NCBI RefSeq assembly: GCF_037975245.1
Contig: NC_092570.1
Span: forward strand, 12,625,001-12,689,000
Source of the DNA: Apostichopus japonicus
Taxonomy: Eukaryota > Echinodermata > Holothuroidea > Aspidochirotida > Stichopodidae
Length of the DNA stretch: 64,000 bases
Reading direction: 5' to 3'
Shown in pieces: positions 51,870-64,000 of the stretch. Position 1 is the first letter of the stretch. Every line of letters starts with the position of its first letter. The notes beneath the pieces are model-generated. The model ran no database searches, was not told the DNA's origin, and worked only from the letters and a program-made list of their open reading frames with translations. A program made the translations under genes and the position numbers.

Positions 51870-52150
51870 GTTTTAACCTGATCATTGGCAATGACATGTT
51901 GATCACTACTTGATATTGGCAATGACATGTTGATTAATAATTTATGGTCAGTCACGAGTTGATCAATATTTTATATTAGCAATAACATTTTGATCAATAC
52001 TTTATTGGCTATGACATGTTGATCAATACTTTAAGGTCAATCCCATTTGATTTGAATCAATACTTTATTGGCAATCACATGTTGTTGAATACTGCATTAG
52101 CAATCACATGTTGATCAATATTTTATTGGCAATGACGCGTTCATCAATTT
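51870..52150. repeat. Tandem repeat of about 40 bp, about seven units
   Basis: Units read GGCAATGACATGTTGATCAA then TACTTTATT, with drift between copies. It is intergenic, between genes C and D. Confidence 0.75.
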
Positions 52151-53112
52151 GATAACATCGTTCATGGTCCAGTTAGCTTCTTACTTCAGAGAAATTCATA
52201 TCTGGTTGGAAGCTAAATATGCTATGGAATGTGCTAAAGAGTGATCGGGTTTATTACAAATCACCTCTCTGCTGATTATTTTATATGTCTGAATATTCCC
52301 AAAATATTTGTTATAAACTCCTGAATGTGGACAGATGAGGCTACATAACGTCAAGAACTGTATAGTGGCCCTTAGAAGTAACCTTACAAAAAAACGATAA
52401 ACAATTTTTCAAACAATTTTTCAAAGTATGAGAACGCTAATATTGCGTTTGACAGAGAAACGATTTATTAATCGTTTAGTATGGATATTTCAAATATAGT
52501 TTGTTCAGTAACGAACGTGACGTCATCTGGGCAAATGTAGATTACAACATAACCCACGTTGCATACAGTTCCGACAGTAGTCACAACCTTAACCGCGATT
52601 GAATACAGATTAATTTTTCCTTAAGTTTTCGGTGAAATTTCTTATAAATTAGAAATGTTTAAAAAAATCGTTAAGCCGTCATCTATGTAGGCCTAGTGCA
52701 TGGGTGATTTCGTGGTCTTTGTGTAACACAAGGTTAGCTTCAACAGCAGACTCTTCGTTGTTTACATTGCGCTGTCCAGCTCGAATGCGAAGAATGTGGT
52801 AGGCTATATTGTTAGGTTTACAATCGGACAAAATTTCTATGAATGCTAAGCTTCCCGGTACTACATTCTGCTCTGCCATCGATTCCGCAATGTTTCACCT
52901 TTCGATATTGCAATACTTTTCAAGTAATATTAAGAAGCTTCCTTTATTGTAAATGTGATCCGTGAATTTCATTTCAGCGATTTCGAAAAACGGTTTATTA
53001 AATGTGGTTTAAGTGTATTTTGTGCAATGCTATGTACGTACCAACTGGCCAACTAGGCATTGTATGATGTACGTTCGCGATGTGTACGTAATATATAAAA
53101 GGATAAATCAAA

Positions 53113-53220
53113 TAAAATAAAACTGTTAGCAAACTGCTTATCCACTAGAGCCTGTGTAAGAGAAAGTGTAAAAGTAAGTTGGCCTGACGTTTCGATCCTA
53201 GCAGGATTTTCTTCAAAAGC
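53113..53220 (-). repeat. Dispersed hairpin repeat, copy 4
   Basis: Minus-strand copy of the family at 21759-21905: TTGAAGAAAATCCTGCTAGG, then ATCGAAACGTCAGGCC and the same downstream block and AT-rich tail. It lies about 250 bases past the end of gene D. Confidence 0.7.
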
Positions 53221-53473
53221 CAAGCCATTGAAGAAGATACTATATTAACATTGCCAGATTTTCTGTATAAATAAACCAAAAGATATACAAATTAAGAAAG
53301 AAACAGAAATGGCAAAATCCAAAGGAAGTACCGTGGTTACAACTATATTTGGTTATGACATCAGTTAACACTTTAACATATACTTTCTATCAAATTGAGA
53401 ATTACACTTTGTACAAATTAAGTCTAGAGTAATCTATACTAATTGTTAATATACGGATCCATGATGAAACATC

Positions 53474-55014
53474 CTAGCGACCAAACCAATGTCGCCATCC
53501 ACCACCTCCCCCTCCACCTCCTCCTCCACCTCCTCCTCCTCCACCTCCTCCTCCACCTCCTCCTCCTCCTCCACCTCCTCCTCCTCCTCCTCCACCTCCG
53601 CCTCCGCCTCCTCCTCCTCCTCCACCTCCTCCTCCTCCACCTCCACCTCCACCGCCTCCACCACCACGTTCTATCACCAGTTCCTTTTTGTCACAATCTT
53701 TTGGATTTTTGCCACCTCCTCCAGCACCCCCTCCACCGTTCCCTCCTCCTCCACCACCACCGCCTCCACCATTGTTACCGCCTCCACCTCCTCCGCCTCC
53801 TCCTTTTCCGCCATTGTTTCCACCTCCACCGCCCCCTCCACCGCCACCGCCTTTCCCGCCATTGTTACCGCCTCCACCGCCCCCTCCACCGCCTCCAACT
53901 TTTCCGCCATTGTTTCCACCTCCACCACCACCGCCTCCGCCTCCTCCTCTTCCACCATTGTTTCCACCTCCACCGCCCCCTCCACCGCCACCGCCTTTCC
54001 CGCCATTGTTACCGCCTCCACCTCCACCTCCACCGCCTCCAACTTTTCCGCCATTGTTTCCACCTCCACCACCACCGCCTCCGCCTCCTCCTCTTCCACC
54101 ATTGTTTCCACCTCCACCGCCCCCTCCACCGCCACCACCTTTCCCGCCATTGTTACCGCCTCCACCTCCACCTCCACCGCCTCCAACTTTTCCGCCATTG
54201 TTTCCACCTCCACCACCACCGCCTCCGCCTCCTCCTCTTCCACCATTGTTTCCACCTCCACCGCCTCCTCCACCGCCACCCGCCTTTCCCGCCATTGTTA
54301 CCGCCTCCACCTCCACCTCCACCTCCACCGCCTCCAACTTTTCCGCCATTGTTTCCACCTCCACCTCCACCGCCTCCGCCTCCTCCTTTGTTACCTCCAT
54401 TGTTACCTCCTCCACCGCCACCTCCACCACCGTTATTACCGCCGCCGCCTCCTCCTCCACCACCTCCTCCTTTGTTACCACCATTGTTACCTCCTCCCCC
54501 ACCTCCACCTCCTCCATTGTTGCCTCCTCCTCCACCTCCTCCTCCACCTCCTTTGTTCCCTCCATTGTTACCCCCCTCCACCGCCGCCACCGCCGCCATT
54601 GTTACCTCCTCCTCCACCACCACCACCTCCTCCTCCCCCGCCTCCGTTATTACCACCGCCTCCTCCTCCACCACCTCCTCCTGTGTTACCACCGTTGTTA
54701 CCTCCTCCTCCACCACCGCCTCCTCCCCCGCCTCCGTTATTACCTCCACCTCCTCCGCCACCCCATCCTCCCCAACCCCCAGTCCAATCTTTCCAATTAT
54801 TCCAACCACCACCGCCACCTCCACCGCCGTTGTTGCCGCCACCGCCTCCGCCTCCTCCGCCTCCTCCTCCTCCTCCGCCGCCACCTCCTCCTCCTCCTCC
54901 TCCTCCACCGCCTCCGTTGTTGCCTCCTTTATTTCCGCATTTGTTGCATTTACCGCGTTCATCAAGATCTTCAGTGAGCTTTGCAACCAGTCTTTCCTGC
55001 CTCTCCTTAAGGAC
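53474..55014 (-). CDS. Gene D exon 2: Cys-, Trp- and Gly-rich repeat exon with two single-base frameshifts
   Basis: The acceptor TTCACTCATCAG precedes 55014. The phase-0 frame starts VLKERQERLVAKLTEDLDER, then GKCNKCGNKGGNNGG (a CxxC) and poly-glycine. A Trp cluster follows (WNNWKDWTGGWGGW, residues 108-121). This frame hits TAA at 54568 because a run of six C at 54571-54576 (plus strand) has one base too many. Past it the glycine frame continues to about 54280, where CCC replaces the CC of sister repeats and shifts the frame again. The third frame carries NNGGK/NNGGR glycine units in 144-bp repeats, NPKDCDKKELVIER, another glycine tract, and ends GWRHWFGR at a TAG. Ignoring the two extra bases the protein is about 549 residues; as written it stops at about 185. 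Either sequencing indels at C runs or real decay. Long frames on both strands here are mostly shadows. Confidence 0.7.
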
Positions 55015-56564
55015 CTGATGAGTGAAAAGAAAGTATGATTTTCAATACGAGGCACTCAGTTAATGTTTTAGATTTGGTTATCATACCATTGTTCATTAAA
55101 AAATAAAATTATGAGCCCTCAACATCATTGTCGCTGGTCGATGGATGTCAATGGATCGATGGATCAAAATTAAACATTTTCCGTCCAAACAAACGTAAAA
55201 AATTGCCAGTAATTCCGATACAGAATGTGTGTACACTTTCAAAACTGTGAAATTTACATTTTTTTCACTGGTGTGCTTTAACAAGTTACAAGTAGATCAA
55301 AGCAAACGGTTGCATTCGAAACTTATTTCCCTCGCCATCTAGTACGTTGGATTAAACACCGTTTGTTACATGTGTGGTCCTACAGACCCCGTCAGTCACA
55401 CAATTAGTGTTTACTATAAACATTTATGAAATAAATGAGTTCAAATTGTCTCTGCAAATGACTGGTGTGTCTGATTATAGAACTAGCTAGTTTATTAAGT
55501 TGATTCTAGTCACAACATTCTCTCTATGGATAGTGACCTCATTACTTTTTGAATCGCGTACAATGTACAAATTAGTCTGACGACTGAATGAATTATTGCA
55601 TATTCATGCCTCTTTCGTCACTATAACAGAGCAACGTGTTAACGTTAAACATTAATATGATACAAGTATGAAATATTTAAAAAATGTCGATAAAATTATG
55701 CTAGGTCTACGTTGGCAGAATCGCAAATTAAAATTAGAACTCGAGTGACTTGTTCATTTTTATCCAAAAGTCAGAAAGTTAATCACTAAAGAGGGAATTA
55801 TTTTATGCATCACTTTAATCTTGGGGGGGGGGGGGAGGTGGGTGTATCCTAAACTGTTAATACGGTATTGCTCATCTCTGCTATACATATGCCTTAACCG
55901 TGCTGGCATACAGTGTAGCCTATATATACATTCTGACGTAATGCGACCAAAGCTATCTCGGGAAACCATTTTGGATGTGAGTTGCTGGTTCTCTTATTTT
56001 CAATTTCCATTTCAATGTAAATTTCAAGGTTTTTTGGGGGGAGCTGTACTTCAACGAATTAGGAAATATCTCCAAATTGGGCTTCAACATATATGAACTT
56101 ACTCTGTTTTAAATTGAACGATATCATTATGGAATTGACAAGTTCATAATTCCATATTAATGAGTCAAGACACGGGGGAATTATTTATTAGACATATTTG
56201 ACAGGAGGTGTACATGAGATGTAGCACCGACTCTAATTCACTTTTCACTTCTTAGATTGAAACTGCAGTCAAAAACAAATCTTCATCTAACACCTAGACC
56301 CTATATGCAGTTAACCTACTTTATTCCCTTCTAACATGACTTAAAATAAAGTCCTATTTTTTTGTTCTTAACCACGTGGACATTACTTATGTTGGATGGG
56401 CTATTGCATGTGGTTAAGAATTAGGTCAGTAAGCACCTAGCTAGGAAAGATAATCACACGAAGAGTGATTAGAGGATGACGTCAGGCAGAAAATTAATAT
56501 TTGTATATTAATATTTGCTTGTTGCAGACCTTATAAAGACTAAACGCTAGTATCAGTTCAGGCT

Positions 56565-56670
56565 GTATTTATATACCACACTTGACTGCCAGAAATGACC
56601 TTTTGAATGTCTGAGATCGGTCAATTAAATTGGCTGGAGTATTTAGTCTAACACACAGTCCATTAGGTCA
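56565..56670. repeat. Dispersed repeat, copy 1 of a diverged pair
   Basis: The block TCAATTAAATTGGCTGGAGT ATTTAGTCTAACACACAG is about 80-85 percent identical by eye to CAATCAAATTGACTGGACTA and following at 58080-58115, with related sequence upstream in both (TATATAC, GAAATGACC). Both copies lie in the gene D intron. No ends were defined. Confidence 0.5.
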
Positions 56671-58009
56671 ATTCCTCAGAAGATAAATACACCAAACTCA
56701 AAAAGGAAAAAAAAAATGTTTATAGCCTCAGGTAACATGTTTGGCATATACATTACGAATTTGTTATGGACGAATTCTGTTTAATGTCATCTAAGGGTGC
56801 ATGTTATATTGTTCACTTGAAGCTGAACGAACGTATTTTTAGCTGAGTAACGGTCAACTATAAAACAATTAACATTAACCGTTGAGCCTGCACCGAGGAG
56901 CACGTGATCATTATTATCAATATTGCGTTAAGGAAACATTTCAGAAAGTTAACATAGTTTAAAGTTGGTTATCTTGAAAACCGGAGCAGCCATATTGAAA
57001 CGTTAATAATACTCACATATTTCTCTTTTTTTTTTTGGACTATCACTAAAATGTAGCCCTTAAATTCAGCCCTAAAGTTATTGTTTCAGTAACATCTTCA
57101 ACATCATTGTTATCACAATGATACAGAACAGTAAACAGATTTGTTAGTGTATAACAATTAAATGCATGTGACGAAAACACCCGCAAAACCATTTTGCACT
57201 TGTAACCCTTGATTGAAGCATATATGAGGAAGCCAGATTACACGAGCACTGTATTTGTATTAACCAATTCTCTTTGTTTTCATTAAATACAATCGATTAA
57301 TATGTAAACCAAATTTTCACATTGCTGAAATTTTGGGTTTTAAATACCTCGCAATAATATTTACCGTTAACAATGTCACACCATAACCGGGGGAGGCTGA
57401 AATTATTTATTTTAATTATAAAGTTTTATTATCGAGTAGAATATGATTATGCCATTTATATACTCAGACCGAGCCAGCCACTTAAAGTATTTGTTCTTAG
57501 CATACATTTCCTGTACGTGATTAAATAGACAGCGAGTCGACCTGTTGTGATTCTTGTAGTGTTTTTTTGTTCAATGTTAATCGATAGGCTTACTCAGACG
57601 CAATATTCGTTTGACTACAACCCATATATTAGCTTTAAGTAATACATAACACTGTACAAAAACACAGTGTAGTATACACTTTTTCAATTGCATCTATTTT
57701 CACCTGTGTAAAAACTGGTGAATTCGGGTTGTTTATTATTGCGTAATTGTTGAATGAAAAACCCTTGTTATGTCGGGCCCTGTGTTTTATATGTTAAGTA
57801 ACCCTTGCGATAAACTTGCTATATACTCTTGCAACTGATAATCTGTAGAATTATCTTAACAAATGCCGAACATTCTGGACGAGACATTCGACATTTGTTG
57901 CGACATTAACGTCACTTAAATGTTATGTTCTCACGAAATTTGCGAGAAGGAACGCTGCAAACACAAAAATTGATTTTGATAATTTCGTAGAATTTGAAAC
58001 CATCGCGAC

Positions 58010-58115
58010 TATATATACACGTCCAGGTGGAATTTCTATTCCGCTTTGTGAAATGACCCTTAAACATAAGAGGCTCATCAATCAAATTGACTGGACTACT
58101 TAGTCTACCACACAG
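58010..58115. repeat. Dispersed repeat, copy 2 of a diverged pair
   Basis: Partner of the copy at 56565-56670, in the same orientation. Confidence 0.5.
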
Positions 58116-59610
58116 ATCCAAATTAAAGCAGCGTTTTGAGTTTATTTTGATCAATATTTTGCTGCTGTTCAGTACTAAAATATCAAATTACTAGATCTTC
58201 ACTGAATAGCTCGACTAGCCAAGATTTTGTTTCAGATAGTGGAGTACACGTTCAATTGTTTTAAATAAATTTCCATGTAGTGTTAAACCGTGCTTACTAT
58301 GCCACTATGAAAAGTGTACGGACGAGAACAATGTCCATAATTGAATAAATATCTTTTATTACCTTCTGATGAACCTGCGTTTGGTGGAAAAAGGAATAAC
58401 CAGGAAAGCGTCTTAGCTTTACAAATTAAAATCTTATTTTGTGCAATCATTGTAAGGTTTGGAAAAATTGCTGAACAAACTAAAAAACGCTGCTTTAAGG
58501 AAAACTTGAGACTTTAACGGTGTACTGTAACATGTTTACACTGTATACAATCTTGTCATGTACACAAATCGTATGGGATTTCATCCATTGGTGCTTGGCT
58601 GTTCATATGAAGTTAAACAAACATTTTCGGTTGAGTTCAAAGAATTGATTTACATAAATTGTAAAAGATGAAGCGACGCCATCCTCGAATTAACCTTCCA
58701 GACATTTGACACATTTTAATGGTGCATTTTTTGATAACAGAATTAGCTATATAGAATATTTACTTCCACTCAAAGGAGGGTGGGTGGGGTGGTGTGGGGT
58801 GGGGGGGGGTGATGACTTATCAATCTAAAGTCGTCTTTTAGGAGGCAGTGGGCCATCTTATTGAAGTAATAAGTTGCATAAAATCATAAAGAAAATAATC
58901 TTTTATATAGTTACTGAAGCATATGATACTCTTTAGTTCAAGCTCCGAGCTCCGAGCTGAGAGCTTTGCGCTTTTCTTCAAGTTTGTTCAAGTAGCTAAT
59001 CTATAGTACTGCGTACATGTTTATACCAGACAGGCATAGGACTTTCACCGTAATGATTTGATACCCGAGGTCACTACGTCCTAGTAGTTTGGTACTGTAA
59101 CAAAGAGCTATTGAAAGTTCTGACAAGTTTTAGCTTTTTAGACCTAATTCTAACATCAAGTTTGTAAAGTTATTTTACGTAAATTATATGTTACTGAAAT
59201 CAAAGACTCAATCGAGCTGTTTGACTTCTTAAATGTCCGGTAAACATTTAACTTTCTCTGTACAAACATTCTTAACATATTGAGTACAAATCTACTAATA
59301 CTAACTATGATATCTTTAGCTATTTTTAACGTCTAAGTACCGGTCAGTCTCTTAAGTCTATTGATTGAAACTTCCATCTATAGGCCATTATAGTTCTGGA
59401 CAATCGCTTTGTAAGTAGTGACGAGATCATAAATAATTATTATTGAAAAATAACAAAAATAACAAAAAATTAACGTCAATTATCTTGTATTTAAATTTTG
59501 TCGCCCAGACACAATTTGTCTTGACCATGAAATGAGTATAAAATAGATGAAATTTATGCGAAGATTGATTCTAAACCTTTAGTTTATAATGAGAGAATAG
59601 AATGGCCCAC

Positions 59611-59721
59611 CTCGTCTTTCTCGGTTTCATCGTCCAATTCCCTCTTAGCCAATGGTGCAGAGAGGGAGACGGTGACGAACACCACCAGAAGGGCCAGCAC
59701 CAATACAAGTAGACGGGCCAT
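59611..59721 (-). CDS. Gene D exon 1: signal peptide and acidic start
   Basis: The exon encodes 37 residues. The signal peptide MARLLVLVLALLVVFVTVSLS is followed by APLAKRELDDETEKDE. The frame is open upstream, with ATGs at 59736 and 59838. I chose 59721 because it places the hydrophobic core at the extreme N-terminus and has A at -3 and G at +4. The donor GAG|GTGGGC is weaker than in the sister genes but keeps phase 0. The APL start and acidic run match B and C. The nearest compatible exon on this strand begins at 55014 with a frame that immediately yields the cluster's Gly-rich pattern, leaving an intron of 4596 bases. Confidence 0.68.
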
Positions 59722-59875
59722 CTTGTCGTGGACCATGGATCGATTCCAAGGCGCCTGATTAAGATTCAGTTGTGTCACCGACGATTTGATAAGAATGTTT
59801 CTTTCAGTTGGTCCGGAATTGGCTGTAGCTTCAACCATCTACCTCCTTATAGAAATAAATATTACCAAGCCAGCC

Positions 59876-59883
59876 GTATTTAA
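59876..59883 (-). promoter_or_regulatory. TATA-like box of gene D
   Basis: TTAAATAC on the minus strand lies about 155 bases ahead of the preferred start codon of gene D and would set transcription near 59850. It is an imperfect TATA motif. Confidence 0.3.
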
Positions 59884-59889
59884 GGCCCT

Positions 59890-62670
59890 GTCGTTAGTTT
59901 ACAATTCGTATAAACGTTATCAGCTAAACATCTTTTTATTATCGTTATAAAAAAACATAAAATGGACTTGATATTGAAATATTGACATACAGTCTAAGAT
60001 ATCTCAGTCAAGTAGATGTGGTTTACCTTTCTGGGTTTTTTTATGAGGTGTTAAATAGCAGAGGGTTAACGGGAATTATGCGTAGGAGGACACGCTCACC
60101 AAACAAGATGATTAATGTAGGCTAACATAACTGTTTCACGTACAATTGAAGCGGTGGGGGGTATCAAAAATCGAACCATTATATGATCAACGTATTGTAA
60201 AAATTTGAAAGAAAAAATTTGAAGGAAAATGACAGAAAGGTTTTCTGCTGCATTCTGTAAGTTAATTATTATTCAAATGGAGTTCCTATGAAAACTATTT
60301 GTTTGTAAAGGAAATGAAAGGGTAGCCAATACATCTCACGAGGTTAGATTAAGAAACATTAGTTAGAGAGAGATGAATATTCAGAAGGGGCGGAGCTTAT
60401 CTCTAGTTCAGGAACTCGAACAAATTAAATTTATCACTAGCTTAATATCAGGTAATGAAAACGACAGTTGTATTTCATCTGAATCACGACCTTGTTTTAA
60501 TCTTTCATAATTACCCCATATATCATGTGCTTTGATCATCATCATAAAACACAAACAAGTATGACATGTAAGAAATCAGAATTTCAATATTTATGGTGTA
60601 TTAATGAGCATTAAACATCAATGGTCACGTGGTCAACGGAGATTATAGGCAAAGTTTGGCGAAATTTGCGCGGAAAAATATGCCAAAAACCTCTCATATG
60701 CCGTAAATCGGTGGACTTCAACGTTGCTGGGTGTAGGCATAGGCAAGGGTATGGGCACGAGAGAATGGTCAGGTGTCACATTTCAAGAACCAACAACTGT
60801 TCTTATGGTTATGAAAAAATCTCAGATGATAATGCGATCATATTAAATAACGCTAAATGTTAAAGGTCAATGAGGTCAATGTAGTTCAAACTTGATGGGT
60901 CAGCATGCATGCATGAATATGTGCCTTTTGGACTGATGACATGGCAGAGGTCACATCACGAATCTGTATGTGTGTGTGGAGGGGGGGGGGGGGGATGTCT
61001 ACAACTCGTTGTATTGCCTACTTGTTGTTTGATTTGCTTTCGAAGGGGGCGTCTAGTTTTATCATTTTATCATTTATTTGCGCAATTTTGATGATTTAAA
61101 GTAGAGCAATATTCTTACTTACTTTCATTGTTTATTTATGCTTTCCTTTACAACACGTGAGTTTTACCCATTGATATTATTCCCTATAACGTCATATACC
61201 ACGCTATGAATGGATTCATATATCAATAATAATACTTACTTTAATTCCACAATTAAATAAAAAAAATGATACTTAATCCAAGCATGGGAAAGGGTATAGT
61301 TTTACCTTTTATTATTGATTCGTGCATGAAGAAATAAAATCAAAATGATTTTATCATTTCTTTTTGTCTCAAATAAAATAATAATAGGATAAGTCAAACT
61401 TACGAGAAAGTCAGACTGTGGTGGGAAAACTATGAAATCCTTGCATCTGCATGACGTCAACAGTTCCAGCTTGATGCATGGAACGTGCAACTGGTTACCC
61501 TACGTAAAGGTTACAAAACTAGAGAGTATTCATTCATTCTATTGCACATTAAACATACTTATCTCCCATGTTGTACACGACAAACATTGCTGAGCATCTA
61601 TCGCGATTGAATATTTAAATTTCCTGTAGCAAAGTACACAATAAAAGGTCACGTCATAAAACGTCAAGTGATATGCAATCTACTTTGCTTACGAAAAGAA
61701 AAATAATAAGAGTTCTGTTTATACATCTGGCTTGGCAGTTCATGACTCTCTTCGCAAAAAAATTGTCACGTCAGGATAGTTTCAGGATAATCTCTTCAGG
61801 TATCTGGTAACTATTCGAAATGTCGGTATAAAATAAGACTTTTGTTCAACCTTAATCGACCTGCAGTGGACTATATCGACATAAAGTATAATTAAACGCC
61901 ACCCATATAGATTATTATGTAAAATCGACAAATACAATTGAAATCGTTGCATAGTAATCTCTATCATTATATGACAATTTAAATTATTATAAAGTCATTT
62001 TCAATCGTGATATGTCAAATTTAAATTGTTTTCATTCCTGAATAAAAAATATAGTTACTATTAGCGTAATGATTGATAGCGCTTTGCAAACATTCGCATT
62101 GAAACAAGAAACGTTCAAAAAATCAATGATATGGATCGATTTGGACTGATAATCAAATGTCGATATTAATTAGTAGATGTTATATTATCATCGGTAACGT
62201 ATACACCCAATTTTTCCACTACCGCCTACCCTCCCCCCCCCCCCCCCCTTCCCATCTCGAACCAAGGAATACTCATCACACTGCAAGGATTTAAATTAGG
62301 AATTTGATCCTCACAATTTTCTCATAACAACAGAAAAACAACAGTATGATATTCATAGCCAGCAATGTTGTTCTTTAATAACGTTATTTCCAGAGCATTC
62401 TAGGTGGTAGGGAGGTGCCTGGTTCTCCCACTAAACCCCTTCCCTCCCCCTTCCAGCTTCATATGGAACTCGAATCCAGCAAAAGAATATTGTAATCGAC
62501 GTTGTAACGTATCAAAAAGCTACTAATGTTTGTGTTATGAATCGCTAGTGTACACTGACCCAATTACCGTCTCAAAGTTTGCATTTTTATACCTCATTTT
62601 TCCAAAAATGGAGATGTTATGACACCTTGACTTGAAGATAACTTTGATTATACTACGAATCGTGTGCAAT
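59890..62670. other. Intergenic upstream of gene D, no gene recognised
   Basis: AT-rich sequence with scattered G or C runs. No exon of the Gly-rich family was found upstream of gene D. Confidence 0.5.
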
Positions 62671-62674
62671 GCAA

Positions 62675-62770
62675 TGCAATTATTATTATTATTATTTTAC
62701 CAAATTTATATAGCGCTCTTTTCATGCTTATGCATGTTCAAGAGCGTTTAACAATGACAAAAAAAAAATG
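62675..62770. repeat. (ATT)n tail with TATAGCGCTCTTTTCATGC dispersed repeat
   Basis: An ATT microsatellite is followed by ATATAGCGCTCTTTTCATGC and ATGTTCAAGAGCGTTTAACA, a small imperfect hairpin (GCGCTCTT with AAGAGCG). This kind of sequence is a common end of dispersed repeats in marine invertebrates; family not assigned. Confidence 0.5.
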
Positions 62771-62779
62771 ACAAAACTC

Positions 62780-64000
62780 TTAAAATATGAATATGAAGAA
62801 TAAAATTGACACAGCTTAAATATTATATAAAAAAATATATTAATATATAAGCGAAAGAATAATTTTAAAAATAATATAGATTTACAGTGAAAATCCTAAA
62901 AAAAAAAATAGTTTTAAGTAAATTCAAGTAACAAACTGACAAAATCCCTTTAAATATGAATACGAAAAATAAAATGGACGCAGCTTGAAAATTAATTTAA
63001 AAATATAAATGTATCTATTGGACTATTCACAACCTTGTACTGAAAAGTATTAGTATAATATCCCGCAAGAAATGCATTTTTGATCATCTGTACTACATCA
63101 AGGTATAGAACATAAATTAAAAACAAGGAAATGAAGACAAATAAATTATCTCAATTTCATATGCTCGTCCATATTGCTGTTGGTCTATAGTTATATGTGA
63201 ACGTGTATAAACTCCAGCACAGATGGCGTAGAAATTGGATAGATTTAAAGCGATTTAAAAGATTGATCTGATTCTCTGAAGCATGATGGGGTTACTAAAC
63301 CAGAATAACGTTTTTTTTATTTTCTAAGGGAGGTTCCTATTGACAGTAAATGAAAAAAAAGAGAGAATAAAAAAACGTGGTCAGAAAAGTTGACTACCAT
63401 GATAGTAGAGATCACCAATTGTCGCGCAATTTGCAAAATATATTAGAGCAGTTGCAAATATTTGCGGCGTTGTATCAAATAACTAGTACCGTACACCTCA
63501 ATATAAAGGGTTCGTTGTCGAGTAGTGTCAGGAACGTAGCCGGAAGGGGGGGGGGGGCAATAGGAACTCCTCCCCCTTTCAGTGTCGAAAAAATGTTAAA
63601 ACCTATTCTTTTTTTTTGCATGGCATTTTGCCAGTGCTCTTTTGATCTTGAATACTCGTCAGCTCCGTTAACTCGATTATAATCGTAGTAACATTCAGGC
63701 CTACTGATTCAGCTACTTAGTTTGGCAGATGCAATTAGCTAAATTTAGCCTATAGCCTATTAAAAGCCTACAGTTGGCCACTGCGTAATAAAATACATAT
63801 AGCCTACCTAACCGTACTCGATGGAGTGTAACGAACCGTATGCACAACGACGACGACAACGTGCGTTCTCATCCTTTATGATTCGTCATAAGTTGTTGCA
63901 CGAACAGCATGTTATGAAGCTAAGCTAGCAATCGTACGTGATACGCGCTTCCTATAAATAGTTATTACACTGCTAAATATGAAAGTTTATATTGTCCATC
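62780..64000. other. Intergenic to window end, no gene recognised
   Basis: AT-rich. At about 63525 CAGGAACGTAGCCGGAAGGG followed by a G run resembles the left end of another hAT-like element, but no partner end was found inside the window. Confidence 0.4.

Noticed and set aside
52679..52879. 66-residue minus ORF starting MAEQNVVPGSLAFIEIL
   Set aside because: No signal peptide, domain or splice context could be recognised.
53443..55038. Plus-strand frames of 429-531 codons (Pro, Leu/His, Ser/Thr rich) over gene D
   Set aside because: They are shadows of the minus-strand glycine code and change character with frame. No start context, signal peptide or splice partner.

Overview
This is eukaryotic nuclear DNA, most likely from a marine invertebrate animal. 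It is AT-rich, has multi-exon genes with GT..AG introns and AATAAA signals, and carries many minisatellites, long (TA)n runs, decayed LINEs and small hAT-type elements. There are no bacterial gene arrays, operons or CRISPR. The species cannot be read from the sequence; the abundance of small dispersed repeats and secreted Gly/His-rich proteins would fit an echinoderm such as a sea cucumber, but this is a guess.

The main content is a cluster of secreted, low-complexity structural-protein genes that I assembled by matching signal-peptide exons to distant repeat exons in compatible phase. Two lie on the plus strand: gene A (8446-8598 joined to 10746-12008, 471 aa) and gene B (14427-14528 joined to 22702-23934, 444 aa). 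Two lie on the minus strand: gene C (47498-47394, 45686-45581, 45057-42944, 774 aa) and gene D (59721-59611, 55014-53474, about 549 aa if two one-base insertions are discounted). All four have a signal peptide ending exon 1 in phase 0, a short charged linker, tryptophans beside the glycine tract, and very long poly-glycine tracts. In A and B the tracts are broken by Asn-Thr or Asn-Asn; in D by Asn-Asn-Gly-Gly-Lys/Arg. A, B and C also carry Ser/His/Lys repeats, and C adds a 281-residue mucin-like Thr/Pro/Val domain. A small two-exon gene E (35084-34998, 32465-32277, minus, 91 aa) lies between the two groups. Its first exon has the same design and its second exon resembles the helical segment of C, but it has no glycine tract. 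An unpaired signal-peptide exon (13902-13994) sits in front of gene B.

Together the genes look like a toolkit for an extracellular material (glue, fibre, cuticle or mineral matrix): glycine-rich self-assembling blocks, His/Ser/Lys blocks suited to metal or mineral binding and phosphorylation, and an O-glycosylatable block. The material is an inference; the architecture is read from the sequence.

The rest is repeat-rich intergenic and intronic DNA: a 22-copy minisatellite (4017-4830), a perfect (GGGAG)51 (5926-6180), a purine tract (7355-7742), a foldback element (20423-20893), a decayed L1/Tx1-type LINE (about 27.2-30.1 kb, minus), a LINE reverse-transcriptase scrap (32733-33240, plus), a large inverted repeat (34305-34576), two non-autonomous hAT-type elements with perfect 8-bp target duplications (39585-40772 and 48127-48473), and several copies of a dispersed hairpin repeat.
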